Of a stretch of DNA of 12,098 bases, positions 1 through 7,733 are shown piece after piece; position 1 is the first letter of the stretch, and each line of letters opens with the position of its first letter. The notes beneath the pieces are model-generated. The model made no database searches, was not told the origin of the DNA, and saw only the letters and a program-made list of their open reading frames with translations. The stretch comes from Pseudomonadota bacterium (GTDB lineage Bacteria > Pseudomonadota > Gammaproteobacteria > UBA6186 > Azoamicaceae), in assembly GCA_021848375.1 (NCBI GenBank), contig JAJZUR010000038.1, forward strand, positions 1 through 12,098, written 5' to 3'. The translations under genes and the position numbers were made by a program.

Positions 1-24
1 AAAAAATGTTCTCAAAATTCGTAG

Positions 25-58
25 GGGCCGGTCTCTGTGCCGGCCCTGTTTGTTTTTT
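25..58 (+). terminator. Rho-independent terminator of an upstream plus-strand gene
   Basis: A 7-bp perfect GC stem (GGGCCGG at 25-31, CCGGCCC at 40-46) with an 8-nt loop is followed by TGTTTGTTTTTT. The T-run lies on the plus-strand side, so it ends a plus-strand transcript entering from the left. The first 24 bases read in frame 1 as KKCSQNS and a TAG at 22-24, which may be the end of that gene, but so short a piece cannot be identified. The stem could also slow minus-strand transcription leaving the barrel gene whose stop is at 58-60. Confidence 0.85.
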
Positions 59-792
59 CAATAAAAATTCAAAAAGAACCCAGCCGTGACTGACTGCGCG
101 TCATGAAAAAGTTTTCGAGTCGCAATATTTTCTGTCACAACGCTATTTCGAGCTCGTAATACCGAGGTATCTTCGACCCGCCACATGACTCTTGCCCCAA
201 AATTTTCAACCAATAGCATTTGTAATCCTAAACCAAATCGAAAAACTGCCTTACTTCTACCTTCGATAGTGGTAAATTGGTTGGTGAAATTGGCAGTCGC
301 GCTATTTAAGGGAGAAGCATACATTTTAATACAGGGCTTCATCCCCGAAACACCGGCTGAAAATACTATTTCAGGATTAATAACCCCCCCTAAACAAAAA
401 GGCAAAAATCCTAGGAAATCAATAAAGCCCGATTTAAACCGAACCTTGCTGGTGATGGTAATGGGTGTTCCACTGGTATTCGTAATACCCAGCAAACTCG
501 CTGTATTTGGAATAACAACCGAAGAGGGCTTATTCGCTGTCCATTCATATCCAAATTCTGTGGCCATATAGGGTAAGAAACGCCAGCCTAAAAAGACATT
601 AAAACCAGGTTGAGGTTCCACAAAAAGCTGCTGCCATTGTTGAACAGGTTTAATCCAATACAGTTTATAATTGACCCCCATATACGTGTCGTAATCCGGA
701 GCATTGGTTACATTTTGATTCCCATAATCTGCAAACAACGCGGCCGAATTAAGTAATATAGTTAACAATAATATAAATCTGATCTGCTTCAT
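58..792 (-). CDS. Diverged outer-membrane beta-barrel protein, third paralogue of the cluster
   Basis: 244 aa, predicted secreted outer-membrane barrel of unknown function. Residues 1-21 form a signal peptide (basic MKQIR, hydrophobic core, probable cut after LFA). It aligns along its whole length with the two genes to its right: Y-x-G-x-x-Y near the mature N-terminus, P-G-x-x-x-x-x-G-x-x-F, FGYEW, the D-x-x-GFLP block and the AVFRFGLG and TSVLR blocks. Identity is far lower than between those two. It ends in an aromatic residue (FFLNFY), as barrel proteins folded by the BAM complex usually do, but in Tyr rather than Phe. ATG at 790-792 follows a GGGG purine tract. A strong terminator separates it from the neighbouring paralogue, so it probably has its own promoter in 793-893, where I see no convincing -35/-10 pair. 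Two cysteines are present in the mature part. The family call is good; ligand and role are unknown. Confidence 0.8.
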   Translation of the reverse strand: MKQIRFILLLTILLNSAALFADYGNQNVTNAPDYDTYMGVNYKLYWIKPVQQWQQLFVEPQPGFNVFLGWRFLPYMATEFGYEWTANKPSSVVIPNTASLLGITNTSGTPITITSKVRFKSGFIDFLGFLPFCLGGVINPEIVFSAGVSGMKPCIKMYASPLNSATANFTNQFTTIEGRSKAVFRFGLGLQMLLVENFGARVMWRVEDTSVLRARNSVVTENIATRKLFHDAQSVTAGFFLNFY

Positions 793-893
793 CTTTGATC
801 CCCTACCCCATAGGCCTAGACTTTTATGAAGTCACTCAATGATTTTAATAGTATATACGACAATTTGATTTTCAGTGTTCAGACAATCAACTC

Positions 894-935
894 AAAAAAA
901 AAACCTAGCTCGAGTTAGCCCGAGCCAGGTTTTTT
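894..935 (-). terminator. Rho-independent terminator, probably bidirectional
   Basis: An 11-bp stem (902-912 with 921-931) encloses an 8-nt loop. In minus-strand RNA all pairs form, with one G-U, and a run of about ten T follows. It lies about 25 nt after the stop of the barrel gene at 960-1664 and should end that transcript. A shorter T-run on the plus side means it could also act on plus-strand transcripts. Confidence 0.88.
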
Positions 936-959
936 ATGAGAAACTTAATTCTCTATGCT

Positions 960-1664
960 TTAGAACTTAACGAATGCTCCAATGGCCAAAGTTGTAGAAC
1001 CTTTGAACCCTTTTTGCTGATAACCTAAGTTCGTAAACTGTTGATTACCATTAATTCGTAAAGTTGAAGTACTTTCCCAACCTAGTTTGGCTCTTAACCC
1101 AAACATGTCGGTTGCCATCCAATCTGCACCTACAGCAACACGAAAAACACTACGCCCTTTTCCAGATAGTGAAGAAATTGCGGTGTAATTATTATTACCG
1201 CCATTTGCAGATGGTGTAAGACTGGTTATTTCAATCTTAGGTTGAACCCAACCATAACCGATAGATCCCAACAAGTTTACACAGTCATTAATAGGTAAAA
1301 AACCTACTAAATCCAAATGAAAACCAGTACGTTGGATCTTTGTCGTTCCAGTGATGGCCGAAGTTGCAACGGTACTATTAAATACTTGCGTACCTACTGG
1401 CAGCGTCCAACTTTTCTTAGCTTTGGCTGACCAATCGTACCCCAGCTCTAAACCAAAATTCTCGGTAAATTTATTACCGATGTAAATGGTCGCACCTGGA
1501 TAAGATTTTGGAAAAATTTGATTGTAACTGCTTTTTCCACGCATCCACGCTTGATAATAATCAGCACCAACGTACGGATTAAAATCCCCCATCATGTCTG
1601 CACCTGCGCTACCAGCGGCAGCTAAAGCGCTTATGACGACTAGACTTTTTGCTAACTGTTTCAT
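960..1664 (-). CDS. Outer-membrane beta-barrel protein, paralogue 2
   Basis: 234 aa, predicted small outer-membrane barrel of unknown function. Residues 1-22 are a classical signal peptide (MKQLAK, alanine-rich core, cut after SAGA). The mature part shows alternating strands with aromatic girdles and short turns, consistent with an eight-stranded barrel, and ends in GAFVKF with the C-terminal Phe typical of BAM substrates. More than half of its residues match the adjacent gene at 1724-2416 by eye; differences gather in segments likely to be surface loops, about residues 90-105 and 150-165. ATG at 1662-1664 has a strong GGAAGGA ribosome-binding site. The 59-nt gap to the upstream paralogue has no terminator and only a weak promoter-like sequence, so the two are probably co-transcribed. 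Similar proteins are frequent in Legionellales (from memory, not searched). It could be adhesive, protective or structural; nothing in the sequence decides this. Confidence 0.82.
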   Translation of the reverse strand: MKQLAKSLVVISALAAAGSAGADMMGDFNPYVGADYYQAWMRGKSSYNQIFPKSYPGATIYIGNKFTENFGLELGYDWSAKAKKSWTLPVGTQVFNSTVATSAITGTTKIQRTGFHLDLVGFLPINDCVNLLGSIGYGWVQPKIEITSLTPSANGGNNNYTAISSLSGKGRSVFRVAVGADWMATDMFGLRAKLGWESTSTLRINGNQQFTNLGYQQKGFKGSTTLAIGAFVKF

Positions 1665-1723
1665 TCTTCCTTCCTCTCTCTTTAGTCCACAACGTTATTA
1701 ATGAAGCATTCAAAAAACAAGCT

Positions 1724-2416
1724 TTAGAATTTTACAAAAGCACCAACTGACATTGCAGTTGTTCCCTTGAACGCTTTTTTATCATAACCCAAACTGGTGA
1801 AAAGTGCATTACCATTTACCCTTAAAGTTGAGGTACCTTCCCAACCAACTTTTGCACGAACACCGACCATTTCGGTCACCATATAGCTTGCGCCAACACC
1901 AACTCGAAAAACACCACGACCTTTGCCAGAAACAGAGGCTAATGCAGAACTGTTCGATGTGGTACCCGGCGTCACACTAAATGATGAGGTAATTTTCGGT
2001 TGAACCCAACCGAATCCGACCGAACCTGTCAATTCTAAGCATTCTGCCACTGGCAAAAAGCCTACTAAATCCAAATGCCCACCACTTCGACGGATCTTTG
2101 TATTGCCGCTCAATGTGGTCGTTAACGTGTTCCCCATAAAAGGAGAACCCGCGGGTAGAACCCAATTCTTGGTTTTACGACTACCCCAATCATATCCTAA
2201 TTCAAGTCCAAAAAATTCGTGAAATTTAGTTCCGACATATAGAGTTGCACCAGGATATGTTTTTGGAAACACTAAGTTCCAGTCACCTTTCCCTCTCATC
2301 CAAGGTTGATAATAATCTACCCCAATATAAGGACTGATGTCATTCAGCTCCGCAACCGCACTACCAGTCGCCATAAGCGTTCCTGCGATGACTAAACTTT
2401 TTACGATATTCCGCAT
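1724..2416 (-). CDS. Outer-membrane beta-barrel protein, paralogue 3 (first gene of the cluster)
   Basis: 230 aa, predicted small outer-membrane barrel. Signal peptide at residues 1-22 (MRNIVK, cut after AVA); the mature protein ends in GAFVKF, a good BAM-recognised C-terminus. It shares conserved blocks with its neighbour: PYIGVDYYQPWMRGK, FPKTYPGATLY, FGLELGYDW, HLDLVGFLP, GFGWVQPKI, SGKGRGVFRVGVG and GTSTLRVNGN. The conserved blocks are probably strands and turns; variable stretches are probably outer loops. ATG at 2414-2416 has the purine-rich site AGGGGG at suitable spacing. It is the promoter-proximal member of the cluster, with a TTGACA promoter about 85 nt upstream of the start. One cysteine (AECLE) lies where the neighbour also has one (NDCVN). 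Function is unknown; a Legionellales barrel family is my inference. Confidence 0.83.
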   Translation of the reverse strand: MRNIVKSLVIAGTLMATGSAVAELNDISPYIGVDYYQPWMRGKGDWNLVFPKTYPGATLYVGTKFHEFFGLELGYDWGSRKTKNWVLPAGSPFMGNTLTTTLSGNTKIRRSGGHLDLVGFLPVAECLELTGSVGFGWVQPKITSSFSVTPGTTSNSSALASVSGKGRGVFRVGVGASYMVTEMVGVRAKVGWEGTSTLRVNGNALFTSLGYDKKAFKGTTAMSVGAFVKF

Positions 2417-2476
2417 GCCAATCCCCCTAAAAAACTCATGTGAAAAACAAACTACCTGCTGAATGTCACAGCAAGC

Positions 2477-2505
2477 AATCTAAAAGTTTTTAAGTACTCT
2501 GTCAA
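2477..2505 (-). promoter_or_regulatory. Sigma70-type promoter of the barrel-protein cluster
   Basis: On the minus strand, a perfect -35 TTGACA (2500-2505) lies exactly 17 bp from TAGATT (2477-2482, four of six consensus bases). The predicted transcript starts near 2470, leaving an untranslated leader of about 54 nt before the ATG at 2416. It is the best promoter match in the window. Confidence 0.7.
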
Positions 2506-2704
2506 GCATTCTCCTGCATATATAATCAAGTATTTGGGTTGCTGTAACCAAAATATCAATATAGTTTGCAGATATGTCTTGACAACTTTCATACTTGCTC
2601 TTATCTACCACGTTTCAAACCACTCACCAAGAGTAGTTTGTCATCCCTCCTATCGGCATTCAAATGGAAATGTTTAGAAAATGAATTGAAAATTTGGTGA
2701 AAAA
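2506..2704. other. Non-coding stretch between the barrel promoter and prmC
   Basis: No credible gene is present. It holds a 10-bp hairpin at 2616-2640 (CAAACTACTC, loop of five, GAGTGGTTTG) that pairs completely, with one G-U, in minus-strand RNA leaving prmC. No T-run follows, so it is not a standard terminator. A plus-strand TTGACA at 2579-2584 lies 17 bp before a weak TATCTA. No intrinsic terminator for the hemA operon was found here. Confidence 0.5.
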
Positions 2705-3550
2705 TCAGAGGTTCAATGACCTGTAACCAATCGTTACTCTCTCTATTCCAGCTAAGTCTTTAATGTTTTGAACCTGCGTAAAACCTTGAGATAACATGAA
2801 TGCTGCTACGCTATCTGCTTGATCGAAGCCATGTTCCACCATCAACCAACTCCCCGCAACCAAATAATGAGGAGCCTCCTGAATAATTTTGCCCAAATCA
2901 GTTAAACCATCGGGTGCTGAAATGAGCGCTTGCTTTGGCTCATAGCGTAAATCACCGGCCTGCAAATGCTTATCACTCGGATGAATATAAGGCGGATTGG
3001 CAATAATTACATCAAAGCAACTCACAGCGGGTTGAAAAACAGCGAACCAATCGCTGTGATAAAATTGGATATTATCAATCCTTAAATTTTGGGCGTTTTC
3101 GCGAGCGACGTCTAAAGCGGCCACGGATTTATCAATCGCTGAAATTTCCCATTCCGGGTGTTCCACTGCCAATGCCAACGCAATTGCTCCAGAACCAGTC
3201 CCTAAATCCAAAACCCGAAAGGGAGTTTCTTTTTTTTCACCAAAGGCCAATGCCTGCTCTACCAACAATTCTGTTTCTGGGCGTGGTATCAAAACATCGG
3301 GTGTCACTTTAAGGGTTAATGACCAGAATTGCCGATAACCCAACAAATAAGCAAGCGGTTCTCCTTGAAGCCGTCTTGCCCATAACGATTTAAAACGTTG
3401 GCTATCTTCATCTGATACGACTTGTTGCGGCCACGTGTGCAAATAGGCGCGCGAAACGCCCAAAACGAAAGCAAGCAATACTTCGACATCTAAACGAAGG
3501 AAATGATCCTTTTTAATATCTCCAAGCAGAGCCGCAATGGTCACATCCAT
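2705..3550 (-). CDS. prmC: Peptide chain release factor N5-glutamine methyltransferase
   Basis: PrmC (HemK) methylates the glutamine of the GGQ motif in release factors using S-adenosylmethionine, which raises termination efficiency. Numbering from the start chosen here gives 281 aa: an N-terminal helical domain of about 75 residues, then a Rossmann methyltransferase. Visible motifs are LIPRPETE (about 88-95), the SAM-binding LDLGTGSG (about 114-121) and the catalytic NPPY (185-188) that binds the target glutamine. E. coli PrmC is of similar length (277 aa). An in-frame GTG at 3572-3574 would add eight residues inside prfA. I prefer the ATG at 3548-3550, since UAAGG lies five bases upstream and the reading begins 7 nt after the prfA stop. 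It is the last gene of hemA-prfA-prmC, next to its substrate gene, as in many gammaproteobacteria. Confidence 0.95.
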   Translation of the reverse strand: MDVTIAALLGDIKKDHFLRLDVEVLLAFVLGVSRAYLHTWPQQVVSDEDSQRFKSLWARRLQGEPLAYLLGYRQFWSLTLKVTPDVLIPRPETELLVEQALAFGEKKETPFRVLDLGTGSGAIALALAVEHPEWEISAIDKSVAALDVARENAQNLRIDNIQFYHSDWFAVFQPAVSCFDVIIANPPYIHPSDKHLQAGDLRYEPKQALISAPDGLTDLGKIIQEAPHYLVAGSWLMVEHGFDQADSVAAFMLSQGFTQVQNIKDLAGIERVTIGYRSLNL

Positions 3551-3557
3551 AGCTGCC

Positions 3558-4649
3558 TTAATTACCTTCCCCACTCATCATGGAGAGCAGATCAGCTTGA
3601 TGTTCATGGATCAAAGGATCAATCACCGGCAATAAATTACCTTCCAAGATCTCTGGTAGTTTATACAAAGTTAACCCAATGCGATGATCGGTCAATCTGC
3701 CTTGTGGATAGTTATAAGTTCGAATACGTTCAGAACGATCGCCGCTGCCGACTAAATTGCGCCGTGTTTGTGCTTCCGCCATTCGATGCTTATCTTGTTC
3801 AGCTTGCAATAATTTAGCCGCCAACACCGCCATTGCTTTCGCTTTATTCTTATGTTGCGATCGCTCGTCTTGACATTCAACCACCGTTCCGGTCGGTAAA
3901 TGCGTGATCCGCACAGCGGAATCGGTTCGATTGACATGCTGTCCCCCTGCACCTGATGCACGGTAAGTGTCGATTCGCAATTGACTGGGATCTATCTCAA
4001 TAGAATCGACCATTTCCACTTCTGGCATAATAGCAACCGTGCACGTAGAGGTATGAATCCGCCCTTGCGCCTCGGTATCGGGCACCCGTTGTACACGATG
4101 CACGCCGGATTCAAACTTCAATTTTGAATAGACATTTTTCCCAATAATCCGCGCAATAATTTCTTTATAACCGCCATGTTCACCAGCATTTTCGTTCATC
4201 AATTCTAAACTCCAACCTTGCCGATCTGCAAAGCGGCTATACATTCGAAAAAGATCCCCTGCAAAAATAGCTGCTTCATCGCCCCCTGCTCCCGCGCGAA
4301 TTTCCAAAAAGACATTGCGATGATCATTGGGATCCTTTGGCAATAACAGTAAATTCAAATTTATTTCTTGCTTTTCTAGAGTGCTTTTGGTCGCTTTCAG
4401 CTCTTCTTCTGCCATCCGGCGAATGTCTTTATCAGGATCATTTAACATAGCCTGCAAGGAAAGCTCTGCACGCAGCGTTTCCTGATAAGCCTGAAATTCC
4501 GTTATCAAGGGCTCTAATTCTGCATATTCTATCGATAAAGCACGAAAACGTGTTTGATCTCTGATCGTTTCTGGATCGCTTAATAAACTACTCAGTTCTT
4601 CGTATCGTTCAGCGAGGGTTTCTAATTTATTTTGTATCGAAGGTTTCAT
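3558..4649 (-). CDS. prfA: Peptide chain release factor 1
   Basis: RF1 reads UAA and UAG in the ribosomal A site and triggers peptide release. The 363-aa length is normal for the family. The N-terminal coiled-coil domain is followed by the acidic AGAGGDEAA stretch (about 119-127). The stop-codon recognition P-x-T is at 190-192, here PDT within VQRVPDTEAQGRIHTS. The catalytic GGQ is at 235-237 in RASGAGGQHVNRTDSAVR, and its glutamine is the target of the neighbouring PrmC. ATG at 4647-4649 lies inside the end of hemA (23-nt overlap) and has only a weak ribosome-binding site, so translation is probably coupled to hemA. Sequence and context leave no doubt about identity; the x residue of P-x-T varies between bacteria, so PDT is not evidence of altered specificity. 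Confidence 0.97.
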   Translation of the reverse strand: MKPSIQNKLETLAERYEELSSLLSDPETIRDQTRFRALSIEYAELEPLITEFQAYQETLRAELSLQAMLNDPDKDIRRMAEEELKATKSTLEKQEINLNLLLLPKDPNDHRNVFLEIRAGAGGDEAAIFAGDLFRMYSRFADRQGWSLELMNENAGEHGGYKEIIARIIGKNVYSKLKFESGVHRVQRVPDTEAQGRIHTSTCTVAIMPEVEMVDSIEIDPSQLRIDTYRASGAGGQHVNRTDSAVRITHLPTGTVVECQDERSQHKNKAKAMAVLAAKLLQAEQDKHRMAEAQTRRNLVGSGDRSERIRTYNYPQGRLTDHRIGLTLYKLPEILEGNLLPVIDPLIHEHQADLLSMMSGEGN

Positions 4650-5892
4650 CGTTTAACTCAAATATCTCTCTTATGAATGTCAATAGATTTGCGTGATCTT
4701 CTTTACCTACTTCTCGTAATCGACAAGTGGGTTCATGTAAAAAGCGATTCGTTAAATGATATGCTAATCGCTTTAGCACCGTCTCGGGAGGCTCCCCTAA
4801 GCGCAAGCGATGCAAATTTTTTTGCAATAACAAATCACGCGTTTGTTCCATTTTTCTACGAAATTTACTTAAAACTTTAAAAGAAGCTTGCGCCGAAAGC
4901 CATCCCATAAATTGCTCTGATGCTTCTTCTATCATCGCTTCTGCAGTTCTTGCTGCGTCGGTTCGATATTTTTTATTTTCTTCCACCACTTGTTGCAAAT
5001 CATCAACGCAATATAAATAAATATCTTCTAGTCTGCCAATTTCAGGTTCAATGTTCCGCGGCACGCAAAGATCAACCATAAACATGGGCTTTCGCTTACG
5101 TTGATGTAATGCACTCTCTACCATCCCTTTCCCTAAAATGGGTAACACACTTGCGGTTCCCGTAATAACAATATCTGCCAATGCCAACGATTGTGGAATC
5201 GCTTCTAAATCAAGCGCCTCTCCCTTAAATTGCAAGGCAAGCCGTTCTGCGTTTGCTTTCGTTCGATTCGCAACCATTATCTTATGCACCCCCAGTTGGG
5301 TAAGATGCTTCATCATTAATTGAATAAGTTCCCCCGCCCCTATCAACAGCACCGTCGCCTTTGAAAGATCCGTAAATATATGTTGCGACAATTTAACAGC
5401 TGCAGAAGCAACTGATACGGGATTTATCCCTATCCCAGTCTCAGTCCTTGCCCGTTTGGCAATCCCAAAGGTTCTTTGAAACAAGCGGCCTAAATATTTC
5501 CCTACCGTTCCTGCATTCGCAGCTGCCGTATATGCCCGTTTTAACTGCCCCAAGATCTCAGCTTCACCCAAGATCATGGAATCAAGCCCAGTTGCTACGC
5601 GCATTAAGTGGATCACTGCCTGTCGATCACAGCGTTGATAAAGATAAGGCTCCATCATTTCATAAGTAGCCCCAGCTTGACCTATCAAAAAATTCAAGGG
5701 CTCACGCGCGGCATCTGCTTCGCAATAAAGTTCTGTTCGATTGCACGTAGAAACCACAACGGCTTCTGAAACCACTCCCTCTATAACCAGCTTTCTAGCC
5801 AAATTCACGCTGCCTTGATAATCAAAGGACAGTCTTTGTCGAATGTCGATGGCTGCTGTTTGGTAATTCACGCCCAATGCCATTAATGCCAT
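4627..5892 (-). CDS. hemA: Glutamyl-tRNA reductase
   Basis: HemA reduces glutamyl-tRNA(Glu) to glutamate-1-semialdehyde with NADPH, the first committed step of C5-pathway tetrapyrrole (haem) synthesis in the cytoplasm. With the start chosen here it is 421 aa (E. coli 418). Visible are the N-terminal MALMALGVNYQTA, the catalytic Cys50 in STCNRTELY, the conserved HLMRVATGLDSMILGEAEILGQ block, an NADPH-binding Rossmann LLIGAGE (about 182-188) and a C-terminal helical dimerisation region. The frame extends upstream to a TTG at 5896-5898, but that codon lies only three bases from AAAGGAT. ATG at 5890-5892 has about 9-nt spacing and places the catalytic cysteine at position 50 as in E. coli. First gene of hemA-prfA-prmC, divergent from the TPR gene; its promoter should lie in 5893-5966 but is not obvious. 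Confidence 0.97.
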   Translation of the reverse strand: MALMALGVNYQTAAIDIRQRLSFDYQGSVNLARKLVIEGVVSEAVVVSTCNRTELYCEADAAREPLNFLIGQAGATYEMMEPYLYQRCDRQAVIHLMRVATGLDSMILGEAEILGQLKRAYTAAANAGTVGKYLGRLFQRTFGIAKRARTETGIGINPVSVASAAVKLSQHIFTDLSKATVLLIGAGELIQLMMKHLTQLGVHKIMVANRTKANAERLALQFKGEALDLEAIPQSLALADIVITGTASVLPILGKGMVESALHQRKRKPMFMVDLCVPRNIEPEIGRLEDIYLYCVDDLQQVVEENKKYRTDAARTAEAMIEEASEQFMGWLSAQASFKVLSKFRRKMEQTRDLLLQKNLHRLRLGEPPETVLKRLAYHLTNRFLHEPTCRLREVGKEDHANLLTFIREIFELNDETFDTK

Positions 5893-5966
5893 TGCCAAAT
5901 GATCCTTTAGATTTACTTACCTCAGGCCGATGAGTCATCAAATAAACAAATTTTGGATATTAAAAA
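5893..5966. promoter_or_regulatory. Divergent intergenic region between hemA and the TPR gene
   Basis: These 74 bp must contain the start signals of two divergent units. Visible are the hemA ribosome-binding site AAAGGAT (5902-5908), a GGA site before the TPR start (5955-5957) and an 11-bp interrupted palindrome GATGA-G-TCATC (5929-5939) near the middle. No strong -35/-10 pair is visible in either direction; TTGATG (minus strand, 5936-5941) is the only plausible -35 towards hemA. Confidence 0.4.
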
Positions 5967-7733
5967 ATGCGTACACGCACCCTTTATACGAACAATCCAG
6001 GGTTTCCACATAGTCTACGTATTTACACAGTATACCTCGTCTTCTTCTTTTTGACGATGCTTGTTGACACCAAAACCTTTGCCTATACCTCAGCAGATGA
6101 AATACCGACGGATCCAATGCTTGCTTCCACAAGCAAAACGGATCTGTTATACACGCTGCTGATTGCTGAAATGGCAGGCCATCGGAATATGAAGAGGGTC
6201 GCTTTACATCATTATATGGAAGCAGCAAATCTAATCACTGATCCCAAAGTGGCTGAAGAGGCAACTTTACTGGCCATTAATTTAGAAGCGCCTGAAGAGG
6301 CCATTAAGAGTGCAGAGCTGTGGGCAAAAAGAGATCCCCACAATATTCAAGCGCAGTTAATTGCTATGACCCTTCTTATCAGTCAATCACTTGATCGCGC
6401 AATCCCCTATCTAACACGCGCTATCGATTTACAACCGATGGAAGCGGATCAAACTATCATTGAAATTCAAGCACGGCTTTCGGAAAAAAGTGCTAACAAC
6501 TTAAAAAGAGCACTGCATCGCATTGCATTAGATAGACCGAAGGATCCCTATGCACAGCTTACCGCTGCACAGAGTTTTGCTGAAGCAAAAGACGCAAGGG
6601 GCGCTGCTCGTTGGGTTGATTCTGCCTTAAAGCTCAAACCCGAACTGACGAGGGGCATCGTATTAAAATCTCGTTTAATTCGTTATGAAAAAAATGCAGA
6701 AGCACCCGCACTTCAATATCTAAAATCAGAGCAAGAACGCTTTCCACAGGATAAAGAACTGCGTTTTTTTTATGCTAGAGCCTTAATAGATGCCGAGAAA
6801 ATAGAAGAAGCAAAAGATCAATTAATGATTTTAACCTCGGATAAAGTATTGGGAGGACCTGCTTTGTTATTTTTAGGCGAAATTTATCTCAAAGAAAATC
6901 GGCTAACTGAAGCGCAAAACACCTTTAGAAAAGCCTTAACGCTCCCAGAATCCAAAGATGCAGCCTTATACTTATTAGGTGAAATAGAAGAACGTCAAAA
7001 TCATCCAACGGCCGCGATTGATTCATATACTTCCGTATCGCCCGGAACGTACCACGTTCCAGCAGCACTGCGCGCCATAACGCTTTTAAAACAAAAGAAA
7101 GCGTATGCTGAAGCCATTAATGTATTGCACAATACGACGCCAGCAAACCTGCAAGAACAAAAACATCTTTTAATCACTGAAATAGATTTGCTCAATCGTA
7201 ATAAAAAACCGGAAGATGCCATGCAATTAGCCGACGAAATTTTGCCTAAATTGCCAAATGATACCGATATACTTTTTATTCACGCAACGACTGCCATCAA
7301 TCTTGGCAAATGGGAAATTGCTGAAGCGGATCTTAAAAACATTCTAAAACAACACCCAGATAACGCCAGTGCCTTAAATGCCCTTGGTTACACCATTTCT
7401 TTTAATGAATCCCGTCTTCCCGAAGCCATTCATTACATGACCCAGGCGCTCAGCATAGCACCCAATAACCCCCATTTTATGGACAGTATGGGGTGGGCAT
7501 ACTTTCGTTTAGGAAAACTGGAAGAAGCTCTTAATTATTTACAAAAAGCCCATCAGATAAGCCCGGATGCTAAAATTGCTGCACACTTTGGCGAGGTTTT
7601 ATGGATGAATAATCAAAAAACAGAAGCAAAGCAGATATGGAAAAAGGCTTTGGATACGGATACTGATCACGAAGAATTATTAAATACTTTAAAAAGGCTG
7701 GATGTGAAGTTGTCATCGGAGTCAGATCTATAG
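5967..7733 (+). CDS. Exported TPR-repeat protein (family encoded beside hemA and lolB in gammaproteobacteria)
   Basis: 588 aa. Residues about 17-39 form a hydrophobic signal segment (cut possible after TFA), followed by a nearly all-helical protein of tetratricopeptide repeats, so it is probably periplasmic or membrane-anchored. Clear repeats lie at about 292-325, 329-358, 434-465 and 466-534. The C-terminal NALGYTI...EAIHYMTQALSIAPNNP...DSMGWAYFRLGKLEEAL...IAAHFGEVLW is the signature of the family represented by P. aeruginosa PA4667, which lies between hemA and lolB. It probably acts as a scaffold in envelope assembly; no enzymatic motif is seen. ATG at 5967 follows a modest GGA site. The last residues (ESDL) and the TAG stop are encoded inside the inverted repeat at 7718-7786, so the native C-terminus may have been replaced. 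Divergent from hemA, convergent with dauA. Confidence 0.85.
   Translation: MRTRTLYTNNPGFPHSLRIYTVYLVFFFLTMLVDTKTFAYTSADEIPTDPMLASTSKTDLLYTLLIAEMAGHRNMKRVALHHYMEAANLITDPKVAEEATLLAINLEAPEEAIKSAELWAKRDPHNIQAQLIAMTLLISQSLDRAIPYLTRAIDLQPMEADQTIIEIQARLSEKSANNLKRALHRIALDRPKDPYAQLTAAQSFAEAKDARGAARWVDSALKLKPELTRGIVLKSRLIRYEKNAEAPALQYLKSEQERFPQDKELRFFYARALIDAEKIEEAKDQLMILTSDKVLGGPALLFLGEIYLKENRLTEAQNTFRKALTLPESKDAALYLLGEIEERQNHPTAAIDSYTSVSPGTYHVPAALRAITLLKQKKAYAEAINVLHNTTPANLQEQKHLLITEIDLLNRNKKPEDAMQLADEILPKLPNDTDILFIHATTAINLGKWEIAEADLKNILKQHPDNASALNALGYTISFNESRLPEAIHYMTQALSIAPNNPHFMDSMGWAYFRLGKLEEALNYLQKAHQISPDAKIAAHFGEVLWMNNQKTEAKQIWKKALDTDTDHEELLNTLKRLDVKLSSESDL

Noticed and set aside
185..571. 128-codon plus-strand open frame opposite the left barrel gene
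   Set aside because: It is antisense to a protein with clear paralogues and a signal peptide, and its translation shows no domain or composition of its own.
1977..2165. 62-codon minus-strand frame inside the first barrel gene
   Set aside because: It is a shifted frame of a gene whose real frame is supported by strong paralogue similarity.
2616..2640. Hairpin as intrinsic terminator of hemA-prfA-prmC
   Set aside because: No T-run follows the stem on either strand.
2624..2644. Six-codon frame (MTNYSW) after AGGAGGG on the minus strand below prmC
   Set aside because: The purine tract touches the ATG, leaving no spacing, and the peptide is too short to support.
3551..3574. GTG start eight codons upstream for prmC
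   Set aside because: It lies inside prfA with a poorer site; the ATG at 3548-3550 has UAAGG at five bases and gives the usual N-terminus. It remains possible.
3747..3749. Variant PDT in the RF1 codon-recognition P-x-T motif as a sign of altered stop-codon reading
   Set aside because: The middle residue varies among bacterial RF1 proteins while Pro and Thr are kept here. The coordinates of this note are only nominal; the motif is residues 190-192 of the minus-strand protein, at about 4074-4082.
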